Assembly: GCA_016177345.1 (NCBI GenBank)
Contig: JACOVM010000075.1
Location: forward strand, 1 to 6,312
Length of the DNA: 6,312 nt
Source of the DNA: Candidatus Woesearchaeota archaeon
GTDB lineage: Archaea > Nanobdellota > Nanobdellia > Woesearchaeales > UBA12501
Direction of reading: 5' to 3'
Shown here: positions 1-4,898 of the stretch, one piece after another
Numbering within the stretch: position 1 is the stretch's first letter
How the letters are laid out: each line of letters opens with the position of its first letter
Notes under the pieces: generated by a model
Seen by the model: the letters and a program-made list of their open reading frames with translations, nothing else
Databases searched by the model: none
Told to the model about the DNA's origin: nothing
Program-made: the position numbers and the translations under genes

Positions 1-18
1 AAAAATAGAAAAAAATTG
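1..18 (-). terminator. T-rich terminator after the winged-helix gene
   Basis: Read on the minus strand, this stretch is CAATTTTTTTCTATTTTT, about 25 bases beyond the stop codon of the winged-helix gene. A first run of six T lies at 27-32. Archaeal RNA polymerase commonly terminates at such T tracts without needing a hairpin, though one is also present upstream at 52-73. The window ends here, so the tract may continue. Confidence 0.55.
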
Positions 19-42
19 TGGCGATTAAAAAATTATTTTTGT

Positions 43-234
43 TTATTTTTTAAACATGTACTTGTACATGTTTCGCTTTGTTGTTTGGAATTTTACAGAC
101 CGGCTTTCACGAAGCTTCTTCAAGCTCATCGTTACAGACCCGATAGAAATTCCGAGATGGCTGCTCAAATCCTTTGACGTGTACCAATCTTCTTTATTAT
201 TTTTTAAAAAGTCGTAGATATCTTGTTGCCCCAT
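43..234 (-). CDS. Small winged-helix DNA-binding transcriptional regulator (63 aa)
   Basis: This is a compact single-domain regulator that should bind DNA in the cytoplasm. Visible elements are a first helix at residues 3-13 (GQQDIYDFLKN), a helix-turn-helix at about 19-43 (TSKDLSSHLGI, then recognition helix SIGSVTMSLKKLRES), and a basic beta-wing at about 45-63 ending in KK. The layout resembles MarR/TrmB-type winged helices cut down to the DNA-binding core, with no ligand or dimerisation domain. The ATG at 232-234 has a GA/G-rich SD-like element 6-16 bases upstream. The gene is monocistronic in this window and is followed by a T-rich terminator. Paired half-sites in its promoter (263-290) suggest autoregulation, which is inferred. 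The targets are unknown. The fold is fairly certain, the exact family is not. Confidence 0.85.
   Translation of the reverse strand: MGQQDIYDFLKNNKEDWYTSKDLSSHLGISIGSVTMSLKKLRESRSVKFQTTKRNMYKYMFKK
52..73. repeat. Perfect 10-bp inverted repeat with a 2-base spacer, inside the 3' end of the winged-helix gene
   Basis: AAACATGTAC (52-61) and GTACATGTTT (64-73) are exact reverse complements separated by TT. On the minus strand the repeat encodes the residues NMYKYMF, just before the stop codon. It could form a strong hairpin in the mRNA 20 bases ahead of the first T run, or act as a palindromic protein-binding site. Coding of a palindromic peptide could also produce it by chance. Confidence 0.6.
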
Positions 235-240
235 ACAGAT

Positions 241-251
241 CTAACCCCCTC
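241..251 (-). promoter_or_regulatory. SD-like ribosome-binding site of the winged-helix gene
   Basis: On the minus strand this reads GAGGGGGTTAG, ending six bases before the ATG at 232-234. It is an imperfect match to the archaeal SD (GGAGGTGAT). It supports the chosen start and implies a short leader rather than a leaderless transcript. Confidence 0.45.
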
Positions 252-262
252 ATGTATACTAA

Positions 263-290
263 ACGATTAATCAACGATTATATTAAACGT
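263..290. promoter_or_regulatory. Candidate promoter and operator of the winged-helix gene
   Basis: ACGATTA occurs at 263-269 and again at 274-280, exactly 11 bp (one helical turn) apart. It is followed by the inverted half-site TAAACGT at 284-290. The palindrome GATTAATC sits at 265-272. Read on the minus strand, TTAATATA (286-279) would serve as a TATA box, placing transcription start near 256 and giving a leader of about 22 bases that contains the SD. Half-sites overlapping a TATA box fit repression, possibly by the adjacent winged-helix protein. Binding is inferred, only the repeats are seen. A second TATA-like element at 313-323 is an alternative promoter with a longer leader. Confidence 0.45.
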
Positions 291-412
291 AGAAATTTAG
301 GGGTTGGCGCTTCTTTATATACCTTTCTATTTTAGGTAGGTGCTTCAAATTTTTTTCCGACGACAACAAACAAGATATCACTTCAACGTCGTGAAATGAG
401 GATGAACTGTTC

Positions 413-1507
413 TTAACGGATATGGAGTTCGACAACATCGCCATCAACAAGGATATGGGGAAGATGGTGCTTTTGCCCCGGAAACTTCGCTGACGCTCCC
501 CAAACGCGAGCGTACTTGAACTTTGCTACAAAATCGCGATGGAGCTTGGAGCACATATCGCTGATCGTTGAGCCCTTTAGCATGATCATAGGCACGTCAA
601 GGTCTGCTTTTTTTCGCTGTTCTTTGCAGTAGACGCGGATAAAGGCTAACTTCTGAAAGATTAACTCCTTTAATTCTTCGATATGGTGGTGGTGCTCTGC
701 ACTGATGCACAGGTCTGCCCTTGTCTTTTTCTGAACAGCATCAAGCGTTTTTTTATCAACCATGTCCATTTTGTTGATAACGACAATTGCAGGGAGGTAC
801 TTCTTGTTTGCCTCAACGACATCAATAAACTGGTCAACGGTAATGTCCTCACGAATCACGACGTCAGCATTAAAAATGCGGAACTCTTTAAGAATGCCAG
901 TGCACGTCTCTGTATCAATAGCATTGAGTAGTACAGTCGATGCAATGTCAACACCACCACGGCTCTTTTTCGCGATTTTTACATCAGGAAAGCGCTGATT
1001 CAAACGCAAGCCAGCATCGTAAATCTCTTTTTGCAGTGCAGGAAGGTGGTCTGGGTGATTAACATCAAGGATGATAATGCACAGGTCTGCTGTTCTCATG
1101 ACCGCGAGAACCTCTTTTCCTCGGCCACGGCCAGAGGCTGCGCCATGGACAATACCAGGAACGTCAAGAATCTGGATTTTTGCATGGCGATATTCCAACA
1201 GGCCAGGAATGACGGTAAGGGTGGTAAAGGCGTATGCTGCGACAGCAGACTTTGTTCCAGTCAACGCGTTAAGAAGGGTTGATTTTCCTGCAGAGGGGAA
1301 GCCAATGAGGATAACCGTCGCATCGCCGCTCTTTTTTACCGCGTAGCCTTCTCCTTTTTTCCCACCAGAGGATCTCTTTTGCTGTGTTTCACGAAGTTTT
1401 GCAATCTTTGCGCGCACAAGCCCGTAATGGTGCTGCGTCCTTTTATTGTACTGCATCGACGCAAGCTCTTTTTCGAGCTCTTGGATTTGGACATCATAAT
1501 CTGGCAT
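413..1507 (-). CDS. DRG/OBG-family GTPase with C-terminal TGS domain (364 aa)
   Basis: This is a cytoplasmic translation-associated GTPase of the archaeal/eukaryotic DRG (developmentally regulated GTP-binding protein) type. The length, 364 aa, matches human DRG1 (about 367). An N-terminal charged helical region with the family-typical QYNKRTQHH segment (residues 19-27) is followed by GYAVKKSGDA (54-63). The G motifs are G1 GFPSAGKST (69-77), G2 with FTT (94-96), G3 DVPG (115-118), G4 NKMD (245-248) and G5 SAE (269-271). The last 75 or so residues form the TGS region, ending DGDVVELHIR. The insertion between G3 and G4 (about 165-235) is as expected for DRG. The P-loop has SAGKST where SVGKST is common. 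HHHH follows G5 at 272-275. No SD precedes the ATG, and a TATA box 26 bases upstream suggests a leaderless mRNA. All catalytic motifs are intact. Confidence 0.96.
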   Translation of the reverse strand: MPDYDVQIQELEKELASMQYNKRTQHHYGLVRAKIAKLRETQQKRSSGGKKGEGYAVKKSGDATVILIGFPSAGKSTLLNALTGTKSAVAAYAFTTLTVIPGLLEYRHAKIQILDVPGIVHGAASGRGRGKEVLAVMRTADLCIIILDVNHPDHLPALQKEIYDAGLRLNQRFPDVKIAKKSRGGVDIASTVLLNAIDTETCTGILKEFRIFNADVVIREDITVDQFIDVVEANKKYLPAIVVINKMDMVDKKTLDAVQKKTRADLCISAEHHHHIEELKELIFQKLAFIRVYCKEQRKKADLDVPMIMLKGSTISDMCSKLHRDFVAKFKYARVWGASAKFPGQKHHLPHILVDGDVVELHIR

Positions 1508-1529
1508 GAGAGCCCAGAACCACCACCCC

Positions 1530-1537
1530 TTTAAATA
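1530..1537 (-). promoter_or_regulatory. TATA box of the DRG-like GTPase gene
   Basis: On the minus strand the site reads TATTTAAA, preceded by an A-rich CAAAC that could act as the BRE. Its centre is about 26.5 bases from the ATG, so transcription should start at or next to the start codon. On the plus strand the same bases read TTTAAATA, which also fits the consensus, so some divergent activity toward the SpoIIM-like gene cannot be excluded. Confidence 0.6.
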
Positions 1538-1588
1538 GTTTGTAGTGGGTTGGCATGCTCTGTTACTAGTTCCTGTTGAATCGTAAAC

Positions 1589-1597
1589 ATTATATAC
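1589..1597 (+). promoter_or_regulatory. TATA box of the SpoIIM-like gene
   Basis: ATTATATAC is centred about 27.5 bases before the ATG at 1621, the spacing seen for leaderless archaeal genes. It decides the start: a longer reading from TTG at 1576 would put this promoter inside the coding region. Confidence 0.6.
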
Positions 1598-1620
1598 TCA
1601 ACTTCCTGTTATTTTTAAAG

Positions 1621-2511
1621 ATGGTCCTTGAGTATATTTTTCCAGTCAACTGGCTTGAGCAACGGACGCGCTACGCCTTCATTATGGGGGTGGTGTACAC
1701 TATTGTTGGTGTTTCAATCTCTTCTCTTTTGTTCCGCCGCAATCCAGCCCTAGTCTCTGTTGCGTTTATCTCACTGCTCATGCTGCCGGAGCTGTATAAA
1801 ATATTTGATATCGAACAGCAGCAGGTCATCGATTCGCCAAGATTTTCATTAAAAACCTTGTTTACCAATCATTGGGATGTCACAAAAATCTATATCTTTC
1901 TTTTTCTTGGGGTCCTCTTGACGTACTCGGTTGCGACAATCGTCCTGCCAAATTATGAGACAAACACGCTTTTTCGCGACCAGCTTGACATTCGAGGATA
2001 TGCATCTTCCCAAGGAAGGCATGCCATAGGTAATGCGATTCTCTTTACCCCCTCGTTGTTTAAAGAACTAATTCAAAATAATTTTAACGTGCTCGTCGCC
2101 TGCTTTCTTATCGCTTTCCTGACAGGAAATGGAGGTATCTTTATTATTGTATGGAACGCCTCCGTGTGGGGTACGATCTTTGGCATTACCGCAAAGAATG
2201 CTGCAATTGCTACAGGGGTTAATCCATTTTCTCTCTTCTTTATGGTGATGGGAATAGTCAGCTTGCACATGATGCTTGAGGCAATGGCCTACTTCTTATC
2301 AGCGATCTCTGCCAGCCTTCTTTCTAAAGTATTTACGAACCTTCGCTTTAATGTGTTCCGCCTTCATCAATTCAGAAAAGTACTTGCATTTACGGGCATT
2401 ATCTTATTGATATCACTAGTGTTTCTTGTTATTGGCGCCTTTGTGGAGACGCTTGTCTTAGATAATGCGGAGACGTACACCAATATTATTCGGTTGAGCT
2501 TAAGTGTTTAG
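1621..2511 (+). CDS. SpoIIM-like multi-pass membrane protein (296 aa)
   Basis: This is an integral membrane protein of the stage II sporulation protein M (SpoIIM, DUF95) superfamily, which occurs widely in archaea that do not sporulate. In sporulating bacteria SpoIIM works with peptidoglycan hydrolases. The archaeal role is unknown. Hydrophobic segments lie at about residues 18-38, 43-58, 88-109, 157-178, 201-216, 218-235 and 255-280. The family-typical H-x3-E occurs at H216-MML-E220, followed by AMAYFLSAISASL. The ATG at 1621 is preferred because homologs as recalled begin MVLE and because a TATA box sits 27 bases upstream. The TTG-initiated extension from 1576 has no support. The 43-residue loop between helices 3 and 4 probably faces one side of the membrane. 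It starts divergently from the GTPase and lies 60 bases before the zinc-ribbon gene. Confidence 0.85.
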   Translation: MVLEYIFPVNWLEQRTRYAFIMGVVYTIVGVSISSLLFRRNPALVSVAFISLLMLPELYKIFDIEQQQVIDSPRFSLKTLFTNHWDVTKIYIFLFLGVLLTYSVATIVLPNYETNTLFRDQLDIRGYASSQGRHAIGNAILFTPSLFKELIQNNFNVLVACFLIAFLTGNGGIFIIVWNASVWGTIFGITAKNAAIATGVNPFSLFFMVMGIVSLHMMLEAMAYFLSAISASLLSKVFTNLRFNVFRLHQFRKVLAFTGIILLISLVFLVIGAFVETLVLDNAETYTNIIRLSLSV

Positions 2512-2530
2512 CAAGCGGCAAAGCACAATC

Positions 2531-2538
2531 TTTAAATA
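2531..2538 (+). promoter_or_regulatory. TATA box of the zinc-ribbon / cysteine-rich protein transcript
   Basis: TTTAAATA matches the archaeal TATA consensus. With the usual spacing, transcription would start near 2561, precisely where the SD of the next gene begins, giving a leader of about 11 bases. It probably drives both the zinc-ribbon gene and the following cysteine-rich protein gene. Confidence 0.6.
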
Positions 2539-2560
2539 AATCAGTTTCTTCATCTGCCTT

Positions 2561-2568
2561 GAGGTGAT
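2561..2568 (+). promoter_or_regulatory. Strong SD of the zinc-ribbon gene
   Basis: GAGGTGAT matches eight bases of the archaeal SD consensus and ends three bases before the ATG at 2572. It sets that start: the in-SD ATG at 2567 is followed at once by a TGA in frame. It sits at the predicted 5' end of the mRNA. Confidence 0.7.
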
Positions 2569-2571
2569 GGT

Positions 2572-2682
2572 ATGAGGTACCGTTGCAGCCATTGTAATTA
2601 TCGCTTTACACCAAAGTCTGAGCGCACCCCAGATAGGTGTCCGTACTGTGCAAAAACAGATAGCTTGATGCTTGAACGTTAA
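2572..2682 (+). CDS. Zinc-ribbon microprotein, rubredoxin-like (36 aa)
   Basis: A 36-residue protein with two CxxC knuckles, CSHC at residues 5-8 and CPYC at 23-26, joined by a 14-residue linker containing aromatic and proline residues (YRFTPKSERTP). This is the minimal zinc ribbon/rubredoxin-like fold: four cysteines for one Zn or Fe ion. Such free-standing ribbons are common in DPANN and other archaea and are usually annotated only as hypothetical. No partner domain is present. The strong SD and the consensus TATA box upstream support it as a real gene despite its size. The next gene's ATG starts one base after its TAA (TAACATG), which indicates co-transcription and probably translational coupling. 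Whether it acts in RNA/DNA binding or electron transfer cannot be told from the sequence. Confidence 0.82.
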   Translation: MRYRCSHCNYRFTPKSERTPDRCPYCAKTDSLMLER

Positions 2683-2683
2683 C

Positions 2684-3364
2684 ATGGCATCGGTGACTTG
2701 GATTGCAGTGCTCGTTGTCTTTCTTGTTCTTGGAAGCATCTTTGTTCAGTACGCTCCCTCATTCATCGAATCCAGCCCCGCCTCTACCATTACAGGAGAT
2801 TCTATCTATCGCGACATCACGTACAAAGACCGCATTGAGCTGAGCAGGGCAGCACGGCTCGACCAGCCCTGCATTGAGGAAAGAAGAATATGCGACGAGA
2901 CAACCTTGTACGAATGCCAAAACAATAAATACACCCGTATCGAAGAATGCCCGTTGTACTGTTCAAAGGGGGCCTGCGTGGAATGCCTTGACTGGACAAG
3001 CATTGGCACTTTTACCATCATCAAAGGGCATTATAATCAATGTAGGGGCGATGACCTGTACACGTGTAACGCTGGACGATGGGAAAAGCTCGTCAGCTGC
3101 CCGAATAGCTGTGAGAACAGGCCAATGACTGGCTTGAAGGAAGGAGTTGCCTGGTCCCCTTTCACCACAAATGAAGGGGAGCTTGTTACAATTGGCCACT
3201 GCCGCTGCGAATATGGAGATCCTGACTTGTGCATTGGCGAAACGCGGTATAAATGCCTTGGCTGGGGCATTGAGGAGCATTCATATACCAGAGTCGGGAC
3301 TTGTGGAAAGAGAAGTGAGATCATTGTTGAGGAACAAAACACTCCAAGTAATGAGCAACAATAA
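2684..3364 (+). CDS. Membrane-anchored cysteine-rich surface protein (226 aa)
   Basis: Predicted extracytoplasmic protein with one N-terminal membrane helix (residues about 6-24, IAVLVVFLVLGSIF) and no lipobox cysteine, so probably an uncleaved signal anchor. ITGD follows at 36-39. The ectodomain has 16 cysteines. Their spacing repeats: C70-x7-C78-x10-C89-x3-C93-x4-C98, then C120-x7-C128-x10-C139-x3-C143, then a looser C183-x7-C191-x15-C207. Units carry L/Y-x-x-C and CPxxC, as in the two genes that follow. The hydrophilic tail from 211 is E/Q/N-rich. The ATG at 2684, one base after the zinc-ribbon stop, is preferred over TTG at 2672, which would overlap that gene. No SD of its own is visible, which fits coupling. 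Asp codons favour GAC (7 of 10). No known enzyme motif is seen. Function unknown, possibly structural or adhesive. Confidence 0.82.
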   Translation: MASVTWIAVLVVFLVLGSIFVQYAPSFIESSPASTITGDSIYRDITYKDRIELSRAARLDQPCIEERRICDETTLYECQNNKYTRIEECPLYCSKGACVECLDWTSIGTFTIIKGHYNQCRGDDLYTCNAGRWEKLVSCPNSCENRPMTGLKEGVAWSPFTTNEGELVTIGHCRCEYGDPDLCIGETRYKCLGWGIEEHSYTRVGTCGKRSEIIVEEQNTPSNEQQ

Positions 3365-3366
3365 TA

Positions 3367-3374
3367 TTTATATA
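3367..3374 (+). promoter_or_regulatory. TATA box of the DUF4215/EF-loop protein gene
   Basis: TTTATATA, a consensus archaeal TATA box, begins two bases after the stop codon of the preceding gene. It is centred 26.5 bases before the ATG at 3397, which has no SD, so the mRNA should be leaderless. Confidence 0.68.
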
Positions 3375-3396
3375 CCAGCCCCGGCTGTACTATCTC

Positions 3397-3918
3397 ATGA
3401 CAGTATCGGATAATGTAAAGAACCTTATTAGCGTTTTTGTTGTCATTGCAGTCCTTGTTTCTATAGTCTCCTTTACCGACCGTGAGTCAGGCCTCCACGG
3501 AAAAGCAGTAGCCATTACTGGAAATGCAGTTGTTTGTGGTGATGGCGTTGTTGCTACAGGTGAAGCGTGCGATGATGGCAATGCTGACGATTACGATGGG
3601 TGCTCTAGCAGCTGCGATGTTGTGCGAAAAAGGACATGCCTGACGATGCCTGGAGGGCATGTTGAGGGTGTTGCACTCCATTATTCTCTAGGGTTTGAAG
3701 GCCTTTGCGGAATGGGTCACCCCAATACAGATGCAACAACCGACCAGAACAGTGATGGGCGCCTTGACTATAACGACCAGTGCTTTTACAAAGATTATCA
3801 AAACGAGTGTTCCGCTGATGGAACGCTTCAGTACTATTATGAATGTTCCCCAAGCAATCTTCCTATCAAGAGAAGCAGAGAATGCCCAGGTGGGTGTGTT
3901 GAGGGGATTTGCGCATAA
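3397..3918 (+). CDS. Membrane-anchored cysteine-rich protein with DUF4215-type repeat and EF-hand-like loop (173 aa)
   Basis: Predicted surface protein. One membrane helix (about residues 10-26, LISVFVVIAVLVSIVSF) is followed by AITGNAV (39-45). Residues 47-73 are a clear Myxococcus cysteine-rich repeat (DUF4215/TIGR02232 type): CGDG, GEACDDGN, DGCSSSC, with cysteines at 47, 58, 69 and 73. Residues 116-127 form DQNSDGRLDYND, which fits the EF-hand/dockerin calcium loop: acidic or Asn side chains at positions 1, 3, 5, 9 and 12, Gly at 6, Leu at 8. The C-terminus has the cluster's shared core: C138-x11-C150-x12-C163-x3-C167-x4-C172, with YYYEC and CPGGCVEGIC. There are 12 cysteines in all. Calcium binding is inferred from the motif, and the flanking helices of a true EF-hand are not evident. 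Adhesion is one possible role. Confidence 0.85.
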   Translation: MTVSDNVKNLISVFVVIAVLVSIVSFTDRESGLHGKAVAITGNAVVCGDGVVATGEACDDGNADDYDGCSSSCDVVRKRTCLTMPGGHVEGVALHYSLGFEGLCGMGHPNTDATTDQNSDGRLDYNDQCFYKDYQNECSADGTLQYYYECSPSNLPIKRSRECPGGCVEGICA

Positions 3919-3931
3919 GCTTTTGTAGAGA

Positions 3932-3939
3932 ATATATAA
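3932..3939 (+). promoter_or_regulatory. TATA box of the two-module lipoprotein gene
   Basis: ATATATAA lies 13 bases after the previous stop codon. With usual spacing, transcription would start near 3962, leaving a leader of about 17 bases that holds the SD at 3967-3972. Confidence 0.58.
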
Positions 3940-3966
3940 GGAATAAAATTGGGATTAAATAAAAAA

Positions 3967-3972
3967 GAGGTG
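3967..3972 (+). promoter_or_regulatory. SD deciding the start of the two-module lipoprotein
   Basis: GAGGTG lies six bases before the ATG at 3979 and three before the ATG at 3976. The first spacing matches that of the zinc-ribbon gene (five bases) better. The TTG at 3949 would place this SD inside the gene. Confidence 0.6.
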
Positions 3973-3978
3973 TTGATG

Positions 3979-4818
3979 ATGAGAAATGTTTTTGCCATGT
4001 TAACTGTGGTTGCTGTTCTTGCTGTTGTCGTTGGCTTTGTTGGATGTTCCCCTAAGACGCAAAGCTCTATCTCGTTTGGCAGTGATTCAAGTTTTCTGAC
4101 TGGAAACGTTCCTGCAGTGGCTGCTGGTGCTTGCACTGATTCTGATGGTGGGAGGAATTATAATGTAAAGGGCCAAACTATAGGTTTTAATACTGTTGGC
4201 ATTACTATCAGTCCATGGGATAGTTGCAGAACAAATAGGGAACTTATCGAGTATCATTGTGGAACTGCTGGAAAGGTTTTCTCTAAAGGGTATACCTGCC
4301 CTTATGGGTGTGATGTCATTTATGGTCAAACTACTGGGGATACTATTAATAATGGGAGATGCAAACCGGCACCGACACCAGTTTGTGGTAATAACGTGAA
4401 AGAAGGCACTGAACAGTGCGATACTGGTGCATCAAATGGGATAGTATGCTCCCCTGCGTATGGCAGCACCTGTTCGTATTGTTCCTCTTCTTGTACAACA
4501 GTAACAGTTAACGGTGCAAGATGTGGAGATAATGCCATCAATGGTCCTGAAGAGTGTGATGATGGAAATGTGAATAATAATGATGGGTGCAGCTCAACGT
4601 GCCTAACTGAACCAGCATCACCCTGTGTTGATACTGATGGGGGTAATGTTCCTTCAGTACAAGGGCACACATGGGGGTATAACAGCTCCAACCAATTTGT
4701 TAACGAGAGTGATTGGTGCAGAACTAACACTCTTCTTGTTGAATATATCTGTTCTGGAGGTTATGTTCAGCAAAGCGGGGGGGTATGCATATCTACCTGT
4801 ACTGGGGGTACATGCTGA
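3979..4818 (+). CDS. Cysteine-rich surface lipoprotein with duplicated DSDGG module and two Myxococcus-type repeats (279 aa)
   Basis: Predicted lipoprotein: hydrophobic signal at residues 4-20 (VFAMLTVVAVLAVVVGF) and lipobox F-V-G-C with lipidated Cys23. LTGN follows at 40-43. The mature part has two copies of one module. Copy 1 has cysteines at 52, 83, 94, 107, 111 and 128. Copy 2 has them at 216, 247, 258, 270, 274 and 279. The first two spacings (31, 11) are identical. Both copies share C-x-D-x-D-G-G, CRTN and L-x-EY-x-C. Between them lie two Myxococcus-type (DUF4215-like) repeats, one divergent (136-172) and one canonical (182-208: CGDN, EECDDGN, DGCSSTC). Start ATG 3979 is chosen by SD spacing, and ATG 3976 would add one Met. 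All 14 Asp codons are GAT, unlike the gene at 2684. A G7 run lies near the 3' end. Role unknown, probably cell-surface binding. Confidence 0.85.
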   Translation: MRNVFAMLTVVAVLAVVVGFVGCSPKTQSSISFGSDSSFLTGNVPAVAAGACTDSDGGRNYNVKGQTIGFNTVGITISPWDSCRTNRELIEYHCGTAGKVFSKGYTCPYGCDVIYGQTTGDTINNGRCKPAPTPVCGNNVKEGTEQCDTGASNGIVCSPAYGSTCSYCSSSCTTVTVNGARCGDNAINGPEECDDGNVNNNDGCSSTCLTEPASPCVDTDGGNVPSVQGHTWGYNSSNQFVNESDWCRTNTLLVEYICSGGYVQQSGGVCISTCTGGTC

Positions 4819-4826
4819 CCAATCAT

Positions 4827-4858
4827 CTTTTCTTTTATTTCCTTTTTATCTTTCTTTT
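4827..4858 (+). terminator. Pyrimidine/T-rich terminator after the two-module lipoprotein
   Basis: From eight bases after the TGA stop, the plus strand is a nearly pure pyrimidine tract with T runs of 3-5 (TTTT, TTTT, TTT, TTTTT, TTT, TTTT). Archaeal polymerase terminates on such tracts. The promoter of the next gene starts about ten bases beyond, so the two genes are probably separate transcripts. Confidence 0.65.
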
Positions 4859-4867
4859 CCAACAAAC

Positions 4868-4877
4868 TTTATAAATA
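4868..4877 (+). promoter_or_regulatory. TATA box of the short lipoprotein gene
   Basis: TTTATAAATA is centred about 26.5 bases before the ATG at 4899. The intervening bases contain no SD, so a leaderless mRNA is expected. Confidence 0.65.
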
Positions 4878-4898
4878 AGGTATTCTTGAAAAGAAGCT

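Noticed and set aside
359..392. Possible hairpin (ACGAC at 360-364 with GTCGT at 388-392) after the GTPase
   Set aside because: Only five pairs with a loop of more than 20 bases and no T tract behind it on the minus strand, so it is not convincing as a terminator.
683..1346. Plus-strand open frames opposite the GTPase
   Set aside because: They lie antisense to an intact conserved gene, have no promoter or SD, and their translations resemble no known domain.
1576..1620. TTG-initiated N-terminal extension of the SpoIIM-like protein
   Set aside because: It would contain the TATA box at 1589-1597, has no SD, and places residues before the MVLE start expected for this family.
2672..2683. TTG start of the 226-aa surface protein overlapping the zinc ribbon
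   Set aside because: An ATG one base after the zinc-ribbon stop gives a normal signal-anchor N-terminus without overlap.
3949..3978. TTG-initiated start of the two-module lipoprotein
   Set aside because: It places the SD GAGGTG inside the gene and adds a polar stretch (LNKKEVLM) before the signal sequence. The ATG after the SD is better.
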